From positions 1,321,501-1,385,500 of the forward strand of contig JBBMNZ010000041.1 of assembly GCA_037954325.1 (NCBI GenBank): DNA of 64,000 nucleotides. Reading direction: 5' to 3'. The translations under genes and the position numbers were made by a program. Below, in pieces: positions 23,010 to 35,833 of this stretch; positions within the stretch are counted from its first letter, which is position 1; each line of letters starts with the position of its first letter. A model generated the notes under the pieces. The model was given only the letters and a program-made list of their open reading frames with translations. It made no database searches and was not told the origin of the DNA. Origin of the DNA: Fistularia commersonii. Lineage: Eukaryota; Chordata; Actinopteri; Syngnathiformes; Fistulariidae.

Positions 23010-26000
23010 CTTCAACTCAGTGAGATAAACACTTTTTGACCGTATGGCTATATCTTTTCAAAATTTTGAAGGATCACAATGATTTTGACTTATATTATGC
23101 AGAATCAAGCCCTTTTCAACATATTTCAGCACCAGCAAGCTGCTAGAAAAGATTCTTTAGTTATTGACAATCTTTATCAAAAACGCTTCAACTCAGTGAG
23201 ATAAACACTTTTTGACCGTATGGCTATATCTTTTCAAAATGTTGCAGGATCACAATGATTTTGACTTATATTATGCAGAATCAAGCCCTTTTCAACATAT
23301 TTCAGCACCAGCAAGCTGCTAGAAAGGAATCTTTAGTTATTGACACTCTGTTGCAAAAAAGCTTCAACTCAGTGAGATAAACACTTTTTGACCATATGGC
23401 TATATCTTTTTAAAATGTTGCAGGATCACAATGATTTTGACTTATATTATGCAGAATCAAGCCCTTTTCAACATATTTCAGCACCAGCAAGCTGCTAGAA
23501 AGGAATCTTTAGTTATTGACACTCTGTTGCAAAAAAGCTTCAACTCAGTGAGAAAAACAGTTTTTGACCATATTGCTATATCTTTTCAAAATGTTGCAGG
23601 AACACAATGATTTTGACTTATATTATGCAGAATCAAGCCCTTTTCAACATATTTCAGCACCAGCAAGCTGCTAGAATGGAATCTTTAGTTATTGACACTC
23701 TTTATCAAAAACGCATCAACTCAGTGAGATAAACACTTTTTGACCGTATGGCTATATCTTTTCAAAATGTTGCAGGATCACATAGGTTTTGACTTATATT
23801 ATGCAGAATCAAGCCCTTTTCAACATATTTCAGCACCAGCAAGCTGCTAGAAAGGAATCTTTAGTTATTGACACTCTGTTTCAAAAAAGCTTCAACTCAG
23901 TGAGATAAACACTTTTTGACCATATGGCTATATCTTTTTAAAATGTTGCAGGATCACAATGATTTTGACTTATATTATGCAGAATTAAGCCCTTTTCAAC
24001 ATATTTCAGCACCAGCAAGCTGCTAGAAAGGAATATTTAGTTATTGACACTCTTTATCAAAAACGCTTCAACTCAGTGAGATAAACACTTTTTGACCATA
24101 TGGCTATATCTTTTCAAAATGTTGCAGGATCACAATGATTTTGACTTAAATTATGCAGAATCAAGTCCTTTTCAACATATTTCAGCACCAGCAAGCTGCT
24201 AGAAAGGAATCTTTAGTTATTGACACTCTTTATCAAAAACGCTTCAACTCTGTGAGATCAACACTTTTTGACCGTATGGCTATATCTTTTCACAATGTTG
24301 CAGGATCACAATGATTTTGACTTATATTATGCAGAATCAAGCCCTTTTCAACATATTTCAGCACCAGCAAGCTGCTAGAAAGGAATCTTTAGTTATTGAC
24401 ACTCTTTATCAAAAACGCTTCAACTCTGTGAGATAAACACTTTTTGACCGTATGGCTATATCTTTTCAAAATGTTGCAGGATCACAATGATTTTGACTTA
24501 CATTATGCAGAATCAAGTCCTTTTCAACATATTTCAGCACCAGCAAGCTGCTAGAAAGGAATCTTTAGTTATTGACACTCTTTATCAAAAACGCTTCAAC
24601 TCTGTGATATCAACACTTTTTGACCGTATGGCTATATCTTTTCACAATGTTGCAGGATCACAATGATTTTGACTTATATTATGCAGAATCAAGCCCTTTT
24701 CAACATATTTCAGCACCAGCAAGCTGCTAGAAAGGAATCTTTAGTTATTGACACTCTTTATCAAAAACGCTTCAACTCTGTGAGATCAACACTTTTTGAC
24801 CGTATGGCTATATCTTTTCACAATGTTGCAGGATCACAATGATTTTGACTTATATTATGCAGAATCAAGCCCTTTTCAACATATTTCAGCACCAGTAAGC
24901 TGCTAGAAAGGAATCTTTAGTTATTGACACTCTTTATCAAAAACGCTTCAACTCAGTGAGAAAAACAGTTTTTGACCATATTGCTATATCTTTTCAAAAT
25001 GTTGCAGGAACACAATGATTTTGACTTATATTATGCAGAATCAAGCCCTTTTCAACATATTTCAGCACCAGCAAGCTGCTAGAAAGGAATCTTTAGTTAT
25101 TGACACTCTTTATCAAAAACGCATCAACTCAGTGAGATAAACACTTTTTGACCGTATGGCTATATCTTTTCAAAATGTTGCAGTATCACATAGGTTTTGA
25201 CTTATATTATGCAGAATCAAGCCCTTTTCAACATATTTCAGCACCAGCAAGCTGCTAGAAAGGAATCTTTAGTTATTGACACTCTGTTGCAAAAAAGTTT
25301 CAACTCAGTGAGATAAACACTTTTTGACCGTATGGCTATATCTTTTCAAAATGTTGCAGGATCACAATGATTTTGACTTATATTATGCAGAATTAAGCCC
25401 TTTTCAACATATTTCAGCACCAGCAAGCTGCTAGAAAGGAATATTTAGTTATTGACACTCTTTATCAAAAACGCTTCAACTCAGTGAGATAAACACTTTT
25501 TGACCATATGGCTATATCTTTTCAAAATGTTGCAGGATCACAATGATTTTGACTTACATTATGCAGAATCAAGTCCTTTTCAACATATTTCAGCACCAGC
25601 AAGCTGCTAGAAAGGAATCTTTAGTTATTGACACTCTTTATCAAAAACGCTTCAACTCTGTGACATCAACACTTTTTGACCGTATGGCTATATCTTTTCT
25701 CAATGTTGCAGGATCACAATGATTTTGACTTATATTATGCAGAATCAAGCCCTTTTCAACATATTTCAGCACCAGCAAGCTGCTAGAAAGGAATCTTTAG
25801 TTATTGACACTCTGTTGCAAAAACGCTTCAACTCAGTGAGAAAAACAGTTTTTTGACCGTATGGCTATATCTTTTCACAATGTTGCAGGATCACAATGAT
25901 TTTGACTTATATTATGCAGAATCAAGCCCTTTTCAACATATTTCAGCACCAGCAAGCTGCTAGAAAGGAATCTTTAGTTATTGACACTCTGTTGCAAAAA

Positions 26001-28800
26001 CGCTTCAACTCAGTGAGAAAAACAGTTTTTGACCATATTGCTATATCTTTTCAAAATGTTGCAGGAACACAATGATTTTGACTTATATTATGCAGAATCA
26101 AGCCCTTTTCAACATATTTCAGCACCAGCAAGCTGCTAGAAAGGAATCTTTAGTTATTGACACTCTTTATCAAAAACGCATCAACTCAGTGAGATAAACA
26201 CTTTTTGACCGTATGGCTATATCTTTTCAAAATGTTGCAGGATCACATAGGTTTTGACTTATATTATGCAGAATCAAGCCCTTTTCAACATATTTCAGCA
26301 CCAGCAAGCTGCTAGAAAGGAATCTTTAGTTATTGACACTCTGTTGCAAAAAAGTTTCAACTCAGTGAGATAAACACTTTTTGACCGTATGGCTATATCT
26401 TTTCAAAATGTTGCAGGATCACAATGATTTTGACTTATATTATGCAGAATTAAGCCCTTTTCAACATATTTCAGCACCAGCAAGCTGCTAGAAAGGAATA
26501 TTTAGTTATTGACACTCTTTATCAAAAACGCTTCAACTCAGTGAGATAAACACTTTTTGACCATATGGCTATATCTTTTCAAAATGTTGCAGGATCACAA
26601 TGATTTTGACTTACATTATGCAGAATCAAGTCCTTTTCAACATATTTCAGCACCAGCAAGCTGCTAGAAAGGAATCTTTAGTTATTGACACTCTTTATCA
26701 AAAACGCTTCAACTCTGTGAGATCAACACTTTTTGACCGTATGGCTATATCTTTTCTCAATGTTGCAGGATCACAATGATTTTGACTTATATTATGCAGA
26801 ATCAAGCCCTTTTCAACATATTTCAGCACCAGCAAGCTGCTAGAATGGAATCTTTAGTTATTGACACTCTTTATCAAAAACGCATCAACTCAGTGAGATA
26901 AACACTTTTTGACCGTATGGCTATATCTTTTCAAAATTTTGCAGGATCACAATGATTTTGACTTATATTATGCAGAATCAAGCCCTTTTCAACATATTTT
27001 AACACCAGCAAGCTGCTAGAAAGGAATATTTAGTTATTGACACTCTTTTGCAAAAAAGCTTCAACTCAGTGAGATAAACACTTTTTGACCGTATGGCTGT
27101 ATCTTTTCAAAATGTTGCAGGATCACAATGAATTTGACCTATATTATGCAAAATCAAGCCCTTTTCAACATATTTCAGCACCAGCAAGCTGCTAGAAAGG
27201 AATCTTTAGTTATTGACAATCTTTATCAAAAACGCTTCAACTCTGTGAGATAAACACTTTTTGACCGTATGGCTATATCTTTTCAAAATGTTGCAGGATC
27301 ACAATGAATTTGACTTATATCATGCAGAATCAAGCCCTTTTCAACATATTTAAGCACCAGCAAGCTGCTAGAAAGGAATCTTTAGTTATTGACACTCTGT
27401 TGCAAAAACGCTTCAACTCAGTGAGAAAAACAGTTTTTGACCATATTGCTATATCTTTTCAAAATGTTGCAGGAACACAATGATTTTGACTTATATTATG
27501 CAGAATCAAGCCCTTTTCAACATATTTCAGCACCAGCAAGCTGCTAGAAAGGAATCTTTAGTTATTGACACTCTTTATCAAAAACGCATCAACTCAGTGA
27601 GATAAACACTTTTTGACCGTATGGCTATATCTTTTCAAAATGTTGCAGGATCACATAGGTTTTGACTTATATTATGCAGAATCAAGCCCTTTTCAACATA
27701 TTTCAGCACCAGCAAGCTGCTAGAAAGGAATCTTTAGTTATTGACACTCTGTTGCAAAAAAGTTTCAACTCAGTGAGATAAACACTTTTTGACCGTAAGG
27801 CTATATCTTTTCAAAATGTTGCAGGATCACAATGATTTTGACTTATATTATGCAGAATCAAGTCCTTTTCAACATATTTCAGCACCAGCAAGCTGCTAGA
27901 AAGGAATCTTTAGTTATTGACACTCTTTATCAAAAACGCTTCAACTCTGTGAGATCAACACTTTTTGACCGTATGGCTATATCTTTTCACAATGTTGCAG
28001 GATCACAATGATTTTGACTTATATTATGCAGAATCAAGCCCTTTTCAACATATTTCAGCACCAGCAAGCTGCTAGAAAGGAATCTTTAGTTATTGACACT
28101 CTGTTGCAAAAACGCTTCAACTCAGTGAGAAAAACAGTTTTTGACCATATTGCTATATCTTTTCAAAATGTTGCAGGAACACAATGATTTTGACTTATAT
28201 TATGCAGAATCAAGCCCTTTTCAACATATTTCAGCACCGGCAAGCTGCTAGAATGGAATCTTTAGTTATTGACACTCTTTATCAAAAACGCATCAACTCA
28301 GTGAGATAAACACTTTTTGACCGTATGGCTATATCTTTTCAAAATGTTGCAGGATCACATAGGTTTTGACTTATATTATGCAGAATCAAGCCCTTTTCAA
28401 CATATTTCAGCACCAGCAAGCTGCTAGAAAGGAATCTTTAGTTATTGACACTCTGTTGCAAAAAAGTTTCAACTCAGTGAGATAAACACTTTTTGACCGT
28501 ATGGCTATATATTTTCAAAATGTTGCAGGATCACAATGATTTTGACTTATATTATGCAGAATCAAGCCCTTTTCAACATATTTCAGCACCAGCAAGCTGC
28601 TAGAAAGGAATATTTAGTTATTGACACTCTTTTGCAAAAAAGCTTCAACTCAGTGAGATAAACACTTTTTGACCGTATGGCTATATCTTTTCAAAATGTT
28701 GCAGGATCACATAGGTTTTGACTTATATTATGCAGAATCAAGCCCTTTTCAACATATTTCAGCACCAGCAAGCTGCTAGAAAGGAATCTTTAATAATTGA
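23010..28800. repeat. 8-mer (1408-bp) higher-order repeats in B2, homologous to B1
   Basis: The ACATAGGTTTTG variant occurs near 23781, 25189, 26246, 27654 and 28358, with spacings 1408, 1057, 1408 and 704 (8, 6, 8 and 4 monomers). The ATTGCT variant occurs at 23572, 24980 and 26037. The order of variants follows block B1 (15562-19290) up to the CATATTTAAGCACCAG monomer at about 27345 (19015 in B1). By the TATGGCTGTATC monomer (18763 and 27093) B2 has gained five monomers relative to B1. Confidence 0.75.
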
Positions 28801-31359
28801 CACTCTGTTGCAAAAAAGCTTCAACTCAGTGAGATAAACACTTTTTGACCGTATGGCTATATCTTTTCAAAATGTTGCAGGATCACAATGATTTTGACTT
28901 ATATTATGCAGAGTCAAGCCCTTTTCAACATATGTCAGCACCAGCAAGCTGCTAGAAAGGAATCTTTAGTTATTGACACTCTTTTCCAAAGACGCTTCAA
29001 CTCAGTGAGATAAACACTTTTTGACCATATGGCTATATCTTTTTAAAATGTTTCAGGATCAAAATAATTTTGACTTATATTATGCAGAATCAAGCCCTTT
29101 TCAACATATTTCAGCACCAGCAAGCTGCTAGAAAGGAATCTTTAATAATTGACACTCTGTTGCAAAAAAGCTTCAACTCAGTGAGATAAACACTTTTTGA
29201 CCATATAGCTATATCTTTTCAAATTGTTACAGGATCACAATGATTTTGACTTATATTATGCAGAATTAAGCCCTTTTCAACATATTTCAGCACCAGCAAG
29301 CTGCAAGAAAAGAATCTTTAGTTATTGACACTCTTTATCAAAAATGCTTCAACTCAGTGAGATAAACACTTTTTGACCGTATGGCTATATCTTTTCAAAA
29401 TGTTGCAGGATCACAATGATTTTGATTTATATTATGCAGAATCAAGCCCTTTTCAACATATTTCAGCACCAGCAAGCTGCTAGAAAGGGATCTATAGTTA
29501 TTGACACTCTTTTCCAAAGACGCTTCAACTCAGTGAGATAAACACTTTTTGACCATATGGTTATATCTTTTTAAAATGTTGCAGGATCATAATGATTTTG
29601 ACTTATATTATGCAGAATCAAGCCCTTTTCAACATATTTCAGCACCAGCAAGCTGCTAGAAAGGAATCTTCAGTTATTGACACTCTGTTGCTAAAAAGCT
29701 TCAACTCAGTGAGATAAACACTTTTTGACCATATGGCTTTATCTTTTTAAAATGTTGCAGGATCACAATGAATTTGACTTATATTATGCAGAATCAAGCC
29801 CTTTTCAACATATTTCAGCACCAGCAAGCTGCTAGAAAGGAATCTTTAGTTATTGACACTCTTTATCAAAAACGCTTCAACTCTGTGAGATAAACACTTT
29901 TTGACCGTATGGCTATATCTTTACACAATGTTGCAGGATCACAATGATTTTGACTTATATTATGCAGAATCGAGCCCTTTTCAACATATTTCAGCACCAG
30001 CAAGCTGCTAGAAAGGAATCTTTAGTTATTGACACTCTGTTGCAAAAAAGCTTCAACTCAGTGAGAAAAACAGTTTTTGACCATATTGCTATATCTTTTC
30101 AAAATGTTGCAGGAACACAATGATTTTGACTTATATTATGCAGAATCAAGCCCTTTTCAACATATTTCAGCACCAGCAAGCTGCTAGAAAGGAATCTTTA
30201 GTTTTCGGACACTCTGTTGCTAAAAAGCTTCAACTCAGTGAGATAAACACTTTTTGACCATATGGCTTTATCTTTTTAAAATGTTGCAGGATCACAATGA
30301 TTTTGACTTATATTATGCAGAATCAAGCCCTTTTCAACATATTTAGGCACCAGCAAGCTGCTAGAAAGGAATCTTTAGTTATGTGCACTCTGTTGCAAAA
30401 AAGCTTCAACTCAGTGAGAAAAACACATTTTGACCATATGGCTATATCTTTTTAAAATGTTGCAGGATCACAATGATTTTGATTTATATTATAGAGAATC
30501 AAGCCCTTTTCAACATATTTCAGCACCAGCAAGCTGCTAGAAAGGAATCTTTAGTTATTGACACTCTTTATCAAAAACGCTTCAACTCTGTGAGATAAAC
30601 ACTTTTTGACCGTATGGCTATATCTTTTCAAAATGTTGCAGGATCACAATGAATTTGACTTATATTATGCAGAATCAAGCCCTTTTCAACATATTTCAGC
30701 ACCAGCAAGCTGCTAGAAAGGAATCTTTAGTTATGTACACTCTGTTGCAAAAAAGCTTCAACTCAGTGAGAAAAACACATTTTGACCATATGGCTATATC
30801 TTTTCAAAATGTTGCAGGATCACAATGATTTTGATTTATATTATGCAGAATCAAGCCCTTTTCAACATATTTCAGCACCAGCAAGCTGCTAGAAAGGAAT
30901 CTTTAGTTATTGACACTCTTTATCAAAAACGCTTCAACTCTGTGAGATAATGACTTTTTGACCGTATGGCTATAATTTTTCAAAATGTTGCAGGATCACA
31001 ATGATTTTGACTTATATTATGCAGAATCAAGCCCTTTTCAACATATGTCAGCACCAGCAAGCTGCTAGAAAGGAATCTTTAGTTATTGACACTCTTTATC
31101 AAAAACGCTTCAACTCTGTGAGATAAACACTTTTTGACCGTATGGCTATATCTTTTCACAATGTTGCAGGATCACAATGATTTTGACTTATATTATGCAG
31201 AATCAAGCCCTTTTCAACATATTTCAGCACCAGCAAGCTGCTAGAAAGGAATCTTTAGTTATTGACACTCTGTTGCAAAAAAGCTTCAACTCAGTGAGAA
31301 AAACAGTTTTTGACCCTATTGCTATATCTTTTCAAAATGTTGCAGGAACACAATGATTT

Positions 31360-34300
31360 TGACTTATATTATGCAGAATCAAGCCCTTTTCAACATATTT
31401 CAGCACCAGCAAGCTGCTAGAATGGAATCTTTAGTTATTGACACTCTATATCAAAAACGCATCAACTCAGTGAGATAAACACTTTTTGACCGTATGGCTA
31501 TATCTTTTCAAAATGTTGCAGGATCACATAGGTTTTGACTTATATTATGCAGAATCAAGCCCTTTTCAACATATTTCAGCACCAGCAAGCTGCTAGAAAG
31601 GAATCTTTAGTTATTGACACTCTGTTGCAAAAAAGTTTCAACTCAGTGAGATAAACACTTTTTGACCGTATGGCTATATCTTTTCAAAATGTTGCAGGAT
31701 CACAATGATTTTGACTTATATTATGCAGAATCAAGCCCTTTTCAACATATTTCAGCACCAGCAAGCTGCTAGAAAGGAATCTTTAGTTATTGACACTCTG
31801 TTGCTAAAAAGCTTCAACTCAGTGAGAAAAACACATTTTGACCATATGGCTATATCTTTTCAAAATGTTGCAGGATCACAATGTTTTTGACTTATATTAT
31901 GAGTAATCAAGCCCTTTTCAACATATTTCAGCACCAGCAAGCTGCTAGAAAGGAATATTTAGTTATTGACACTCTTTTGCAAAAAAGCTTCAACTCAGTG
32001 AGATAAACACTTTTTGACCGTATGGCTGTATCTTTTCAAAATGTTGCAGGATCACAATGAATTTGACTTATATCATGCAGAATCAAGCCCTTTTCAACAT
32101 ATTTCAGCACCAGCAAGCTGCTAGAAAGGAATCTTTAGTTATTGACACTCTGTTGCAAAAAAGCTTCAACTCAGTGAGAAAATCAGTTTTTGACCATATT
32201 GCTATATCTTTTCAAAATGTTTCAGGATCAAAATAATTTTGACTTATATTATGCAGAATCAAGCCCTTTTCAACATATTTCAGCACCAGCAAGCTGCTAG
32301 AAAGGAATCTTTAATAATTGACACTCTGTTGCAAAAAAGCTTCAACTCAGTGAGATAAACACTTTTTGACCATATGGCTATATCTTTTCAAATTGTTACA
32401 GGATCACAATTATTTTGACTTATATTATGCAGAATTAAGCCCTTTTCAACATATTTCAGCACCAGCAAGCTGCAAGAAAAGAATCTTTAGTTATTGACAC
32501 TCTTTATCAAAAACGCTTCAACTCAGTGAGATAAACACTTTTTGACCGTATGGCTATATCTTTTCAAAATGTTGCAGGATCACAATGATTTTGATTTATA
32601 TTATGCAGAATCAAGCCCTTTTCAACATATTTCAGCACCAGCAAGCTGCTAGAAAGGGATCTATAGTTATTGACACTCTTTTCCAAAGACGCTTCAACTC
32701 AGTGAGATAAACACTTTTTGACCATATGGTTATATCTTTTTAAAATGTTGCAGGATCACAATGATTTTGACTTATATTATGCAGAATCAAGCCCTTTTCA
32801 ACATATTTCAGCACCAGCAAGCTGCTAGAAAGGAATCTTTAGTTATTGACACTCTGTTGCTAAAAAGCTTCAACTCAGTGAGATAAACACTTTTTGACCA
32901 TATGGCTTTATCTTTTTAAAATGTTGCAGGATCACAATGAATTTGACTTATATTATGCAGAATCAAGCCCTTTTCAACATATTTCAGCACCAGCAAGCTG
33001 CTAGAATGGAATCTTTAGTTATTGACACTCTATATCAAAAACGCATCAACTCAGTGAGATAAACACTTTTTGACCGTATGGCTATATCTTTTCAAAATGT
33101 TGCAGGATCACATAGGTTTTGACTTATATTATGCAGAATCAAGCCCTTTTCAACATATTTCAGCACCAGCAAGCTGCTAGAAAGGAATCTTTAGTTATTG
33201 ACACTCTGTTGCAAAAAAGTTTCAACTCAGTGAGATAAACACTTTTTGACCGTATGGCTATATCTTTTCAAAATGTTGCAGGATCACAATGATTTTGACT
33301 TATATTATGCAGAATCAAGCCCTTTTCAACATATTTCAGCACCAGCAAGCTGCTAGAAAGGAATCTTTAGTTATTGACACTCTGTTGCTAAAAAGCTTCA
33401 ACTCAGTGAGAAAAACACATTTTGACCATATGGCTATATCTTTTCAAAATGTTGCAGGATCACAATGTTTTTGACTTATATTATGAGTAATCAAGCCCTT
33501 TTCAACATATTTCAGCACCAGCAAGCTGCTAGAAAGGAATATTTAGTTATTGACACTCTTTTGCAAAAAAGCTTCAACTCAGTGAGATAAACACTTTTTG
33601 ACCGTATGGCTGTATCTTTTCAAAATGTTGCAGGATCACAATGAATTTGACTTATATCATGCAGAATCAAGCCCTTTTCAACATATTTCAGCACCAGCAA
33701 GCTGCTAGAAAGGAATCTTTAGTTATTGACACTCTGTTGCAAAAAAGCTTCAACTCAGTGAGAAAAACAGTTTTTGACCATATTGCTATATCTTTTCAAA
33801 ATGTTTCAGGATCAAAATAATTTTGACTTATATTATGCAGAATCAAGCCCTTTTCAACATATTTCAGCACCAGCAAGCTGCTAGAAAGGAATCTTTAATA
33901 ATTGACACTCTGTTGCAAAAAAGCTTCAACTCAGTGAGATAAACACTTTTTGACCATATGGCTATATCTTTTCAAATTGTTACAGGATCACAATGATTTT
34001 GACTTATATTATGCAGAATTAAGCCCTTTTCAACATATTTCAGCACCAGCAAGCTGCAAGAAAATAATCTTTAGTTATTGACACTCTTTATCAAAAACGC
34101 TTCAACTCAGTGAGATAAACACTTTTTGACCGTATGGCTATATCTTTTCAAAATGTTGCAGGATCACAATGATTTTGATTTATATTATGCAGAATCAAGC
34201 CCTTTTCAACATATTTCAGCACCAGCAAGCTGCTAGAAAGGGATCTATAGTTATTGACACTCTTTTCCAAAGACGCTTCAACTCAGTGAGATAAACACTT

Positions 34301-35385
34301 TTTGACCATATGGTTATATCTTTTTAAAATGTTGCAGGATCACAATGATTTTGACTTATATTATGCAGAATCAAGCCCTTTTCAACATGTGTCAGCACCA
34401 GCAAGCTGCTAGAAAGGAATCTTTAGTTATTGACACTCTTTATCAAAAACGCTTCAACTCTGTGAGATAAACACTTTTTGACCGTATGGCTATATCTTTT
34501 CACAATGTTGCAGGATCACATTGATTTTGACTTATATTATGCAGAATCAAGCCCTTTTCAACATATTTCAGCACCAGCAAGCTGCTAGAAAGGAATCTTT
34601 AGTTATTGACACTCTGTTGCAAAAAAGCTTCAACTCAGTGAGAAAAACAGTTTTTGACCCTATTGCTATATCTTTTCAAAATGTTGCAGGAACACAATGA
34701 TTTTGACTTATATTATGCAGAATCAAGCCCTTTTCAACATATTTCAGCACCAGCAAGCTGCTAGAATGGAATCTTTAGTTATTGACACTCTATATCAAAA
34801 ACGCATCAACTCAGTGAGATAAACACTTTTTGACCGTATGGCTATATCTTTTCAAAATGTTGCAGGATCACATAGGTTTTGACTTATATTATGCAGAATC
34901 AAGCCCTTTTCAACATATTTCAGCACCAGCAAGCTGCTAGAAAGGAATCTTTAGTTATTGACACTCTGTTGCAAAAAAGTTTCAACTCAGTGAGATAAAC
35001 ACTTTTTGACCGTATGGCTATATCTTTTCAAAATGTTGCAGGATCACAATGATTTTGACTTATATTATGCAGAATCAAGCCCTTTTCAACATATTTCAGC
35101 ACCAGCAAGCTGCTAGAAAGGAATCTTTAGTTATTGACACTCTGTTGCTAAAAAGCTTCAACTCAGTGAGAAAAACACATTTTGACCATATGGCTATATC
35201 TTTTCAAAATGTTGCAGGATCACAATGTTTTTGACTTATATTATGAGTAATCAAGCCCTTTTCAACATATTTCAGCACCAGCAAGCTGCTAGAAAGGAAT
35301 ATTTAGTTATTGACACTCTTTTGCAAAAAAGCTTCAACTCAGTGAGATAAACACTTTTTGACCGTATGGCTGTATCTTTTCAAAA
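31360..35385. repeat. 9-mer/10-mer higher-order repeats in B2
   Basis: About 31360-32805 recurs at about 32944-34389 with offset 1584 (9 x 176). About 32970-33625 recurs at about 34730-35385 with offset 1760 (10 x 176). Shared markers are the GAATGGAATC plus CTCTATATC monomer, the ACATAGGTTTTG monomer, ATTATGAGTAATC, the TATATCATGCAG monomer, and AGGATCAAAATAATTTTG. Only occasional single-base differences are apparent, for example AAAATCAGTTTTTG at 32180 against AAAAACAG in the other copy. Confidence 0.8.
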
Positions 35386-35833
35386 TGTTTCAGGATCAAA
35401 ATAATTTTGACTTATATTATGCAGAATCAAGCCCTTTTCAACATATTTCAGCACCAGCAAGCTGCTAGAAAGGGATCTATAGTTATTGACACTCTTTTCC
35501 AAAGACGCTTCAACTCAGTGAGATAAACACTTTTTGACCATATGGTTATATCTTTTTAAAATGTTGCAGGATCACAATGATTTTGACTTATATTATGCAG
35601 AATCAAGCCCTTTTCAACATATTTCAGCACCAGCAAGCTGCTAGAAAGGAATCTTTAGTTATTGACACTCTGTTGCTAAAAAGCTTCAACTCAGTGAGAT
35701 AAACACTTTTTGACCATATGGCTTTATCTTTTTAAAATGTTGCAGGATCACAATGAATTTGACTTATATTATGCAGAATCAAGCCCTTTTCAACATATTT
35801 CAGCACCAGCAAGCTGCTAGAAAGGAATCTTTA

